From: Rothia mucilaginosa
GTDB lineage: Bacteria > Actinomycetota > Actinomycetes > Actinomycetales > Micrococcaceae
Direction: 5' to 3'
DNA length: 64,000 bases
NCBI RefSeq assembly: GCF_901875305.1
Contig: NZ_CABFLY010000008.1
Location: 1 to 64,000 of the forward strand
The notes under the pieces are model-generated. The model saw only the letters and a list, made by a program, of their open reading frames with translations. It had not been told where the DNA came from and did no database searches. This document shows positions 1 through 7,538 of the stretch, piece after piece (positions within the stretch are counted from its first letter, which is position 1; every line of letters starts with the position of its first letter). The position numbers were made by a program, and so were the translations under genes.

Positions 1-625
1 TCCACCAGTTCAGGAAGCCGTTGATTACCTGAGTAATCCAATCCCAGACGGGCTTCACGATTGATTCGTACAGCCAGGTGAACACGTTTCCGAAGTTAGT
101 AACGGCGGTAGACATCGCCGGCGTGAATGTAGTATCCCACCAGGACAGGAAGCCATTAATTACCTGGGTTACACCGTCCCAGACGGGCTTCACGATTGAT
201 TCGTAGAACCACTGGAAGACCGGGCCGAGTGTATTATCGAAAGCCCACTTGAGGCCGTCAAAGACGGTGAGAATAATTGCGATTGCCGCAACGATAGCCG
301 TCTTGATTACCGTCCAGACAGGCTCAACAATATTTGTGAGGAACCATTGGAAAGCAGACCCTACAGCCTGCAGGCCACCATTGAGCGCGGGGACGAAGTT
401 CTCATTCCACCATGTAATGAACCCTCCAACAACCTGGCTAATGCCGTCCCAGACAGGGCGAATGGCGTTCTCATACAGCCAAGTGAACACGTTGCCGGCC
501 TCTTGGACTCCATCATTGACTTCGGGGACGAAGTTCTTGTTCCACCACGTGATGAACCCGCCGACCGCCTGGCTAATCCACTCGAAGACAGGACGGATTG
601 CATTCTCGTACAGCCACGTAAAGGC
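1..625 (-). repeat. Tandem ~135-bp coding repeats in the tape measure gene
   Basis: Translated on the minus strand, a unit of about 45 residues recurs around five times. Its core is VFTWLYENAIRPVW, then a segment like GISQVVGGFITWWN. The third unit is diverged and hydrophobic, while the others keep the WLYE, RPVW or KPVW, and GF-WW positions. The matching DNA segments are also similar. The repeats run off the left edge, so the copy number is a minimum. Confidence 0.85.
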
Positions 626-2656
626 GGAGCCTACAGCCTGGAGCGCCCCATCGACGAAGTCTCGGAACCAGCCGACCTTTTCATAGGCGAGGATTAGTCC
701 GCCCACGATGAGCCCAATGACGGTGAGAATGATATTGCTCTTGGTAGCGGCGCCAGCTGCCTTCTCCAGGAAGGTATGGGCAGCGGCCACCAGCATGGTT
801 GCCTTCTGCCACCCGTTGTACGCAGTGACGACAACCCCGATACCTGCTGCGAATGGTCCCCACCATGAGGCGGTGTCCTCGATGAAGGTGAAGGTATTAC
901 GGACAGCATCACCAATCGACCGCATGATGGAGACAGCGCCTGGCTCACCGTCGGGGACGGCGAATAGCCCCCTGAAGAACTCAGCGATTCCTGCGCCGGC
1001 GTTCTGCAGAGTGGGGATGAGCACGTCTCGGAAGACAGGGATGATGTTGTCTACGACCCATTGCTTGACGGATTCGTAGAAACCCCTGATTGCGAAGGCG
1101 GCGACTTCCATGAAGCCGGGGAACCCGGCGGATGTCACGTCACCGTCAAATTTCTCCCACGCGGCACCGAATGCCCTGAAGCCGCCGCCAACCTCGGTGA
1201 GCACGGGGTTGAGCTTCTCTCCGAAGGCGTCCATGAGGTTCACGACTGTGGGTAGCAGCGCGGAGCCAATTTTGGTTTTCATGTCTTCCATGCGAGCGGA
1301 AGCGACCTGCATCTTATGTGCGAAGGTGTCAGACTCGCGAGAGAAGTTACCCTGCGCATCGGTTGACTGCTCAAAGAGGAGCGCTTGGGTGATGAGTTGT
1401 TTTTCCTGGGTGGAGAATGAGCCGCCGACCTTCTTGATACCGAGTTCAAGGCCCTTCGCCGTGAGCGCGGCGTCGTTTAGGCTGATGCCGTAGCGTTCAA
1501 TCGGGTCCATCTCGCCGCGGAGAGCTGCAGAGATTGCGTCAATCGCCTCTTGCGTGCTACCGCCGTAGAGGCTGGAAAGGTCAGCGCCGAGCTGGATCAA
1601 ACCATTAGTTTTCTCTCCAAGCTCGTCAATGCTGGTGCCTCCATTTTTCAATGAAGCGCCAAGCTTTGCCGCTAGCTCGTTGTAGGCATTGGTGGAGATG
1701 CCCACAGTTGAGCTCGCAGTGGCGGCATACTCGTGCATGCGTTCGGCGGAGCCCTTGAAGACGGCGTCGACGGCACCGATTGACTGCTCGATATCGCCGG
1801 CCTTGAAGATCGCGTCACGCCCGAAGTCGAAGAGCTGCACACCGGCAAAGAGACCGCCGGCGGCAGTCAGCGCGCCAGTAAATGCACTTTTGAATTTGCC
1901 GCTGGATGCTCGTCCAGCGGCTTCTGCCTCTGCCTCGACTCCGTTGAATGCGCCTCGCAGGTTCTTCGTTGCGTCAGCCTTGAAATCCGCCATGGCGGAC
2001 TTGAAGCCAGACTTCAGTCGCCCAAATTTTCCTGCGGCGTGCTCAGTCTCGGTGCCAAGCGATGCGGTGGCAGATTCTGCCTGGTGCAGGTCACCCTTTG
2101 CGCTCTTGAGAGCTTGCGCATACGCAGTCGTCTGGGCGACTGCCTTCCTGGAGATGTCGGTGTATCGAGCACGTGCACCGGCTACGCCTTGTTCTGCGCC
2201 AGTGAGCGATGCACTGGCGCTGTGCAGCTGGGAGCGGGCGGAAGCGAGACGGGATTCAGCCGCCAGCACTGCATCAGAGTTTCCACTCTTTCGTGCAGAT
2301 GCCAGAGCGTCTTCGGCACGCTGGACCTTGAGGGTTTGTGCCTCCACCCGGCTCTGTGCGGCGAGAAGCTTTGCCTGCGCCTGCTCGATGCTTGCTGCGG
2401 CGGCGGCACGCTTACCAGCGGCCTGTTCCGCAGACTGCGCCATAGCCTTCTCAGCGTTTTCTACCTTCGCACGGATTGAATCCATGTCGATGGGGTTTGC
2501 CTCTTTAAAAGCTTTCGCCATAGAGGAGCCGATTTCGCGTCCAGCGCGGGTACCGTGGTCTCCAGCTCCCTTAAACGCAGTCGCGATCTGCTGAGTGAGG
2601 GTGCGGGTTTCAGCAGCCAGGGTGATATAGCCGGTAGCAAGTTCAATGGCTGCCAT
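1..2656 (-). CDS. Phage tape measure protein, C-terminus cut by window edge
   Basis: The reading frame stays open for 885 codons to the left edge, so the 3' end is missing. The start is the ATG at 2654-2656 behind AGGAGGG. The N-terminal ~200 residues are rich in Ala, Glu, Lys and Gln (coiled coil). A middle part resembles the phage tail tape measure core (SIGAVDAVFKGS, then TNAYNELAAKLGASLKNGG). Hydrophobic stretches follow near residues 600-660, and then Trp-rich tandem repeats of about 45 residues. In siphoviruses this protein sets tail length and helps DNA entry. It follows the G/GT chaperone genes, the usual order for a tape measure gene. Confidence 0.93.
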   Translation of the reverse strand, partial: MAAIELATGYITLAAETRTLTQQIATAFKGAGDHGTRAGREIGSSMAKAFKEANPIDMDSIRAKVENAEKAMAQSAEQAAGKRAAAAASIEQAQAKLLAAQSRVEAQTLKVQRAEDALASARKSGNSDAVLAAESRLASARSQLHSASASLTGAEQGVAGARARYTDISRKAVAQTTAYAQALKSAKGDLHQAESATASLGTETEHAAGKFGRLKSGFKSAMADFKADATKNLRGAFNGVEAEAEAAGRASSGKFKSAFTGALTAAGGLFAGVQLFDFGRDAIFKAGDIEQSIGAVDAVFKGSAERMHEYAATASSTVGISTNAYNELAAKLGASLKNGGTSIDELGEKTNGLIQLGADLSSLYGGSTQEAIDAISAALRGEMDPIERYGISLNDAALTAKGLELGIKKVGGSFSTQEKQLITQALLFEQSTDAQGNFSRESDTFAHKMQVASARMEDMKTKIGSALLPTVVNLMDAFGEKLNPVLTEVGGGFRAFGAAWEKFDGDVTSAGFPGFMEVAAFAIRGFYESVKQWVVDNIIPVFRDVLIPTLQNAGAGIAEFFRGLFAVPDGEPGAVSIMRSIGDAVRNTFTFIEDTASWWGPFAAGIGVVVTAYNGWQKATMLVAAAHTFLEKAAGAATKSNIILTVIGLIVGGLILAYEKVGWFRDFVDGALQAVGSAFTWLYENAIRPVFEWISQAVGGFITWWNKNFVPEVNDGVQEAGNVFTWLYENAIRPVWDGISQVVGGFITWWNENFVPALNGGLQAVGSAFQWFLTNIVEPVWTVIKTAIVAAIAIILTVFDGLKWAFDNTLGPVFQWFYESIVKPVWDGVTQVINGFLSWWDTTFTPAMSTAVTNFGNVFTWLYESIVKPVWDWITQVINGFLNWW

Positions 2657-2668
2657 ATGCCCTCCTAT

Positions 2669-3321
2669 TTAGTTGTCGAAAAGCGCGTTGAGCTCGTCGA
2701 TGGTGGTTACTGCGGTGGCCAGCTTCTGCTCTGCCGGGTCGCCTGGGCGTGGGATACGCTTGAACCTGTTAGCGGCGGCCTTGTCACCGCTCCGCTGGAT
2801 ATTGGCGGCGATGAGAGCCTCCATGCTGGTGAGGACCGGTTCATAGAGAGGATTTCCCCACTGCCACGAGTCAGGAAGCTCCGCCTGGCGGAGCGCTGAA
2901 TCCCAGGGCGCGGTCTCTAGTGCAGCGATGATGTTTGCCCAGTTGCTTTTGCCTCGCCGGCTGGCGTCCCAATTGAGGTTGAGCTCCAGCAGGCGGGCGC
3001 GTACCGCTGATTCGTGGCGGCGGTAAAGGTCGAGGGCGGCTAGAATTTTCCCACGGTGCCGTGGGACCATTCTTCGATGAAGGTCTTGGTTTCTTCGGTG
3101 TCCATTTCCCAGAAGATTTCGGTGTCTTCCTTGGCTGCGCCTGCGCTGATGCACCAGTCGATGAGGGTGTTGAGGTCCAGGCGTTCCATTGCGGCGATGA
3201 CGTGGTTGGGGGCCTGCTTCATGTCGGGGAGGGTGAATTCTCCGTTGAAGAGGGAGGATTCAAAGGTGAGGGAGCGGTAGAGCTTTTCGCTTTTTCGGGT
3301 GTGCTTCTTCTTGGTGGCCAT
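2669..3321 (-). CDS. Tail assembly chaperone GT (G-T fusion by -1 frameshift)
   Basis: Translation starts at 3321 as the G protein. At the heptamer GGGAAAA (minus strand, 3046-3052) a -1 slip leads into a second open frame that ends at 2669. The predicted product is 217 residues: 92 from G, then ILAALDLYRRHES onward to ELNALFDN. In lambda-like and many other siphoviruses this fusion recruits tail tube subunits to the tape measure protein. The T frame has no convincing start of its own; the upstream residues of that frame (MHQRRRSQGR) are an out-of-frame reading of G. The position directly before the tape measure gene fits. Confidence 0.85.
3040..3321 (-). CDS. Tail assembly chaperone G (unshifted product)
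   Basis: A 93-residue acidic protein that begins MATKKKHTRKSEKLYRSL and ends SHGTVGKF. It lies between the major tail protein and the tape measure gene, the usual place for the first tail assembly chaperone. The start is the ATG at 3319-3321 behind AAAGGAGT. It stops two codons after the slippery heptamer, as expected for a programmed frameshift pair. The sequence alone would not identify it; position and slippery site do. Confidence 0.85.
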   Translation of the reverse strand: MATKKKHTRKSEKLYRSLTFESSLFNGEFTLPDMKQAPNHVIAAMERLDLNTLIDWCISAGAAKEDTEIFWEMDTEETKTFIEEWSHGTVGKF

Positions 3322-3359
3322 GTGTGACTCCTTTTGTTTGGGTGTGACTCCTTGGTGGT

Positions 3360-3396
3360 CCTGCGCGCCGTGGGAGTCACGGTCACGGCGCGCAGG
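3360..3396 (-). terminator. Hairpin between major tail protein and chaperone genes
   Basis: A perfect 13-bp inverted repeat, CCTGCGCGCCGTG (3360-3372) and its complement (3384-3396), with an 11-nt loop. There is no T-run on the minus strand, so it is more likely an attenuator or an mRNA processing or stability element than a complete terminator. It would help keep tail tube expression above that of the chaperones. Confidence 0.55.
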
Positions 3397-3416
3397 TGCT
3401 TTATAGGGTTATGGGT

Positions 3417-4022
3417 TTAGCCGGCGGCGACTACTGCCGCGGCGGGGCGGGTGCTCAGACCAGAGACGTCGATGAGCTCGTAGATGCCGGTGCCGGTAGC
3501 GTCTGCCTTTGCGCCGACTTCGACTTCGATTGCGGTCATCTCGGAGTGGCTGACGGTGGTGTCGCCAGTGACGAGGATCTGGCCTTCGGGGACGACGTAG
3601 CGCTTGCGGACCTTAGTGGCCGGGTCGATCGTGTTGAGGACGAAGGTCTGCAGGGGGGCAATGTCGGCGTTGTGCTTGACGGTGATGTCGGTGCCGTTGA
3701 CGATGACGTTGTCAGCGCCGAGAACTGCGCGAAGAACATCGGGGGAGACAGTCGAATAGAGCCTGAAACTGAGGGATTCGCTGAACTTGGTGCGGATCTT
3801 GCGGATTTCGACGCCGCCCCATGCGTCTACGCCGTCGTCGGATGAGTCCTTGCTAATCTTCACGCCGTCAGCGGAGACGTAGCCGAGTTCGGTGAAGGCG
3901 GCGTTGAGCTTATCCCGTGCGTTGGTGGGGACTACGGTGCCGACGGGAGCAAAGAGGATGCCGCCGGTAATCTTTTCGGGCTTCGGGACAAACGTTTCGG
4001 TCAGGTATGCGGGTTCTGCCAT
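3417..4022 (-). CDS. Major tail (tube) protein
   Basis: 201 residues, beginning MAEPAYLTETFVPKPEKI. The PEKITGGILFAPVGT opening, the middle with WGGVEIRKIRTKFSESLSF, and the end DATGTGIYELIDV fit siphoviral tail tube proteins of actinophages, which build the tail tube by stacking hexamers. The position between the tail terminator and the chaperones supports this. The end is Ala-rich, LSTRPAAAVVAAG. Confidence 0.8.
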   Translation of the reverse strand: MAEPAYLTETFVPKPEKITGGILFAPVGTVVPTNARDKLNAAFTELGYVSADGVKISKDSSDDGVDAWGGVEIRKIRTKFSESLSFRLYSTVSPDVLRAVLGADNVIVNGTDITVKHNADIAPLQTFVLNTIDPATKVRKRYVVPEGQILVTGDTTVSHSEMTAIEVEVGAKADATGTGIYELIDVSGLSTRPAAAVVAAG

Positions 4023-4025
4023 TGG

Positions 4026-4457
4026 TTACTCCTTAGAGTTAGCGCTGAGTGCGCGGGTGGTTGTTGATTTCACCGTTAGTGCTGCGGTGAATGTCCATGC
4101 CGGGGTGGCGGGGTCGTCGATGGGATCGTAGGTGGGGATGCCTGCGGAGGTGACCCAGACGGGGTCGGGGAGGTAGTCCCATTCGCGGATGAGGGTTGAG
4201 ACTGTGCGTGCAGATGTTTCTGCGATTGCTGGGTCTGGGTGTCTGATGTCGAGGGTGACGCGGCCGGTGAGGAGCTGGTCGGTGGTGAGCTGGTTCCCGC
4301 CGCCGTCCTTGATGATGACGCATCCGGTGAGCCCGTCCCAGTCTGCGGGGGGTTCGTCACGGTAGATGGGGAGGTCGTTGTATCTCGAGACGAGGTACAT
4401 GTACGTGGTGGTGACGAGTCCTTCGAAGTCCCAGATGGTGTTGTTAGCGGCCGGCAT
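4026..4457 (-). CDS. Tail terminator / tail completion protein
   Basis: 143 residues. The gene lies just upstream of the major tail protein, where HK97-like phages encode the tail terminator that caps the tube. Residues such as PPADWDGLTGCVIIKDGGG and LTGRVTLDIRHPDPAIAETSARTV match that family's general form (a minor-capsid-like alpha/beta protein). It overlaps the preceding gene by 14 nt. The assignment rests mostly on gene order. Confidence 0.6.
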   Translation of the reverse strand: MPAANNTIWDFEGLVTTTYMYLVSRYNDLPIYRDEPPADWDGLTGCVIIKDGGGNQLTTDQLLTGRVTLDIRHPDPAIAETSARTVSTLIREWDYLPDPVWVTSAGIPTYDPIDDPATPAWTFTAALTVKSTTTRALSANSKE

Positions 4458-4701
4458 CTAGGTTCCTCACGAGAGAGTTGTGTTTGCGGTTGTGGCGGGC
4501 GGCGTGGCCGGTGGCCATGACGGAGACTGCGCCTCGGGGGTCTTCGAGTGCGAGGTGGGTAACCTTGTAACCGATTGCTTCGCCGCCGGCGGCAGCTGCA
4601 ATTTTCTTGGCGCGTCGTTCGAGGTCTGCGACTACTGCGGGGGATTTGCGCAGAGCTTTGATTGCTTCTTTGTTGATGGTTAGCTTGTTTTTTGCGCTCA
4701 T
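4444..4701 (-). CDS. Head-tail connector protein (HK97 gp10-like position)
   Basis: An 85-residue basic protein (MSAKNKLTINKEAIKALRKS) with a helical Ala/Lys-rich N-terminal half and a short C-terminal beta part. The size and position between the head-tail stopper and the tail terminator suit a neck protein of the HK97 gp10 type. It overlaps both neighbours, so translation is probably coupled. The family call is inferred from position. Confidence 0.5.
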   Translation of the reverse strand: MSAKNKLTINKEAIKALRKSPAVVADLERRAKKIAAAAGGEAIGYKVTHLALEDPRGAVSVMATGHAARHNRKHNSLVRNLDAGR

Positions 4702-5039
4702 GTGGTTACCCTCCGGATTTTGACCTCGGTGTAAAACGTTGTGCCGGTGAAGATGTTGGTGATTGGCGGAGAGACTCCTACGACCTGGTATGTGGTGCCG
4801 TTGATGGTAATTTTGTCTTTGGCGTGGATTGATGTTCCAGGTGTGGTGTAAAGAGTCTGCGTGTAGATGTCGGTCTCGGAAGCGCCCACACTGGTTGGTT
4901 CTACGGTGGAGGGGGCGTCGAGGAAGACCGTGATTTGTTCTTGTTTTTCTGTTGGCTTTTTGAAGCCACGGGAGTCGTATTCTGTTCCTGTGCGGCGGGT
5001 AAGCGTTGCAGTGGTTGAGTATGATGCTAGGCCGAACAT
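4698..5039 (-). CDS. Head-tail stopper / adaptor protein
   Basis: 113 residues, starting MFGLASYSTTATLTRRTG. The ATG at 5037-5039 sits in a TGATG overlap with the stop of the upstream gene. The frame is open further upstream, but that part is an Arg/His-rich shadow of the neighbour. The beta-rich sequence with DKITINGTTYQVVGVSP resembles phage head-closure (stopper) proteins, which seal the connector after packaging. Confidence 0.6.
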   Translation of the reverse strand: MFGLASYSTTATLTRRTGTEYDSRGFKKPTEKQEQITVFLDAPSTVEPTSVGASETDIYTQTLYTTPGTSIHAKDKITINGTTYQVVGVSPPITNIFTGTTFYTEVKIRRVTT

Positions 5040-5545
5040 CAGGGGACCTGCCTCAGCTTGTATTTCTCTAGCAGTGCTTTCTCTGTGGAGAGCAGGCCGC
5101 CGCCTGTGACTTCGCCGTTGTGCGTTGCGTATGCGACGTACTGCGTGCCGGCACGCTGAGAGGCGATAGAGCCGGGGGCGCCCATTGCTGCGCGGGCGGT
5201 GAAGTCCTGGATGACCTTCTGGACGTCTGGGACGGAATCCCAGCCGTGTGTGATGACGGCTGTGATGCATCCAGGACGGCGCGGGGTGAGGCACCCTGCA
5301 GGGAGCTGAATCCATCCGTCTCGGGAGAAGGAGAACCCCTCAACGGGCATGCCGTCAACGAGCAGTTCGTTGACGGCATGCACCATGTTCGAGGGAAGCG
5401 CAAGGCGGTTAGTGCCGTTGCCATCAAGCGTCAGCGTTTCCTCGATGACGGGGGAAACATGCCAACCGCACCAGGCGCGGACTGCGGCCTCCGCGGCTTC
5501 TCGGGGAGATACCGGCTGGGTGTTGATGGTCGGGTACTGTGGCAT
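5039..5545 (-). CDS. Head-tail connector (gp6-like adaptor)
   Basis: 168 residues. It is the first gene downstream of the capsid, where HK97-like phages place the adaptor that binds the portal ring. It has a helical N-terminus (REAAEAAVRAWCGWHVSP), a beta section with LDGNGTNRLALPSN, and a helical C-terminus. The start ATG at 5543-5545 follows GAAAGGGG. Family placement combines position with fold-like features. Confidence 0.6.
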   Translation of the reverse strand: MPQYPTINTQPVSPREAAEAAVRAWCGWHVSPVIEETLTLDGNGTNRLALPSNMVHAVNELLVDGMPVEGFSFSRDGWIQLPAGCLTPRRPGCITAVITHGWDSVPDVQKVIQDFTARAAMGAPGSIASQRAGTQYVAYATHNGEVTGGGLLSTEKALLEKYKLRQVP

Positions 5546-5569
5546 GTTTCCCCCTTTCCTATGAGGTGT

Positions 5570-6796
5570 TTACTTCAAGGTGATCTTGACAAATGCCTTC
5601 GGTGCCTTGACTGCCAGGGCGACGCGCTCCTCCGCCAGCACGCGGAAGCGGCCGTAAAGGAAATCGTCGTTGACGTCGTTCGACGCGGCAACGCGCAGGC
5701 CACCCTTGCGGTATGCGGTTGCTGCGGAGCTGTGGCCGATAAGGGCGGTACCGGCGGGGATTGCGTTGGTCTGAATGACGGGGATGCCCCAAATCGGCGG
5801 ATCCACGAGCACGCCACCGGCACCGTAGGCACCGGTGAAAGCGCCGCCTCCCAGGTACTGGCCGTTACCGTCCTTCACCAGGCGGAGCTTGGTGTAGTCG
5901 TCGGGATGGATGACGAGACCGTCTGCGCGTAGGCCGGTGGCCTTGAGCATCTTGGTCTGTGCGCGCAGGATTGCGTCGAAGTTGTCGGCGGCAGTCGCTG
6001 CGGTCTCGCTCTGGATACCTGCAGTGGTCAAGATGCCAGTCAGGTCGTTGCCGGTACCGGTACCGCTGAGGAACTGCTCCTCCTCCACGCGAACCAGCTG
6101 CTGGAGCAGGTTGGTGTTGATCTCGGTGGCGAGGAAGGACAGGTCTTCTGCCATTTCCTTGGTGATCATGTGCCAGCCGGCAATGTTCTTCAGCGAGATG
6201 TTGACAGAGGTCAGCGGGGGCGGGGTAACGCCTGCGCGCTTGGTGTTCTCTGCCGCGCCGCCGGGGCGGCCAGCCGCCGCAGTCCATTCGTTTCCGGTGA
6301 AGAAGGTAATGGAGTTGCCGTCGATGGTACCCGAGGAGAGCCACTTGCCAATGCTCGGACCCTCTACGTAAGCGGGGATGATGTTCTTATCAACATCGGT
6401 CAACAGGGTCTGCAGGCCGGTGCCGGTAGCGGCGTTGGTGGTGGTCACAGCGTCGCCGGCGGCCTTGGAGCTGATGAATTCAGCGGTTGCCTTGCGGGAC
6501 GCGCTGAGCATGCCCAGAGCACCGGTCTTTGCGAGCGCGGTGACGACCTCTCGGCCGAAGCTGACAGCGCCCTTTTCAGCGGCGGGCTCGGGCTGGGGCT
6601 CGGGCGGCGGGGTGCCCAGTGCCTTCAGCAGTGCGTTGGTTTCTGCGACTGCGTCCTGGTCTGCCTTCAGGTTCTCCATGTCGTGGCGGAGCTCCTCGAG
6701 GCGGGTGCGGTTTACAGCTCCACCCTTTGCGGCGGCGGCGAGCAGTTCTTCTGCTTCTGCCTTGACGGATGCGAGCTGATCATTGATGGATGCCAT
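5570..6796 (-). CDS. Major capsid protein, HK97 fold
   Basis: 408 residues from the ATG at 6794-6796, preceded by AAAGGAG. The open frame upstream (57 codons, Arg-rich) is non-coding. The N-terminal ~110 residues form a coiled-coil delta domain (LEELRHDMENLKADQDAV) that the prohead protease would remove. The shell domain follows, with FFTGNEWTAAAGRPGGAAEN, a P-loop-like NISLKNIAGWHMITKEMAED, and the C-terminal ADGLVIHPDDYTKLRLVKD segment typical of Phage_capsid family members. It forms the icosahedral shell. Confidence 0.93.
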   Translation of the reverse strand: MASINDQLASVKAEAEELLAAAAKGGAVNRTRLEELRHDMENLKADQDAVAETNALLKALGTPPPEPQPEPAAEKGAVSFGREVVTALAKTGALGMLSASRKATAEFISSKAAGDAVTTTNAATGTGLQTLLTDVDKNIIPAYVEGPSIGKWLSSGTIDGNSITFFTGNEWTAAAGRPGGAAENTKRAGVTPPPLTSVNISLKNIAGWHMITKEMAEDLSFLATEINTNLLQQLVRVEEEQFLSGTGTGNDLTGILTTAGIQSETAATAADNFDAILRAQTKMLKATGLRADGLVIHPDDYTKLRLVKDGNGQYLGGGAFTGAYGAGGVLVDPPIWGIPVIQTNAIPAGTALIGHSSAATAYRKGGLRVAASNDVNDDFLYGRFRVLAEERVALAVKAPKAFVKITLK

Positions 6797-6809
6797 GTTT
6801 GGCTCCTTT

Positions 6810-7538
6810 CTATGCGAAATATGCTTTGTACTCTGCCAGCTCTTCTGCCGTGAGCGTGCGCGGTGTGTCAGCCGGGGCCTCCTTTCCCTTGGCCGTTTCC
6901 GGCTCCTCGGGATTGGGCTTTGGGTGGTCCTTGCCGCTACTCTCGACGTCGGGTTCGGCGTCATCAATAACTGACTCGAGAAGTTCTACGGCGCGCTTGA
7001 GGGTTTCCAGGTTTGAGGAGGAAATCTTGCGGCCGGCTTTGAACGCCTTGACATCAGTAAGTTCGGTTTCGGTGTTTGCTCCAATCTGGACGAGGGAGAC
7101 CTCGAAGAGTCGGAGCTTGGTCAGGTCAGTGCACTTGTCGTCTGCGTTTTCGGTGCAGTCTTCGATGACGTATGCGAATGACATCTGATTGACGAGCTTC
7201 CTGCGGATGAGCTCGTAGGCTTTTGCAGCCTTGGGGTTCTCGAGGTCGAGCTGGACGGTAACCTTGAGGCCTCGTTCGTCCTCGACGGCTGCAAGGGTTT
7301 CGCCGATGACCATTTCGGGGTCGTCGAGGCGGTGTCCCCAGTAGCAGGGGATACCTGCGCCGCCGGCTCGGTAGTCGTTGGCGAGGGTTTCTGTGAAGGC
7401 GCCCGGCATGACTCGGTCGCCGACGGAGTCGATGTTGCCGAAGACTGCGGCGTAGCCGGTGAAGATACCCTTGCGCTCTTCTGATTCCTCGATGATGGAG
7501 ACAGCGCCGGGGGCGGCGTCCTTATAGTGGATTGTCAT
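6810..7538 (-). CDS. Prohead (capsid maturation) protease, HK97 type
   Basis: 242 residues. The opening GIFTGYAAVFGNIDSVGDRV-PGAF is the hallmark of the HK97 prohead serine protease family. Likely catalytic residues are the His in CYWGHRLDDP and the Ser in NQMSFAYVIED, with an acidic partner nearby. The C-terminus is charged and Pro/Glu-rich, as in other members. It cleaves capsid delta domains during head maturation. It overlaps the portal gene by 17 nt and precedes the capsid gene by 13 nt. Confidence 0.92.
   Translation of the reverse strand: MTIHYKDAAPGAVSIIEESEERKGIFTGYAAVFGNIDSVGDRVMPGAFTETLANDYRAGGAGIPCYWGHRLDDPEMVIGETLAAVEDERGLKVTVQLDLENPKAAKAYELIRRKLVNQMSFAYVIEDCTENADDKCTDLTKLRLFEVSLVQIGANTETELTDVKAFKAGRKISSSNLETLKRAVELLESVIDDAEPDVESSGKDHPKPNPEEPETAKGKEAPADTPRTLTAEELAEYKAYFA

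Noticed and set aside
2669..3154. A free-standing 161-residue gene upstream of the tape measure gene
   Set aside because: Its first ~35 residues are an out-of-frame reading of the G gene (Arg/His-rich); only the part after the slippery heptamer is real and is reached by frameshift.
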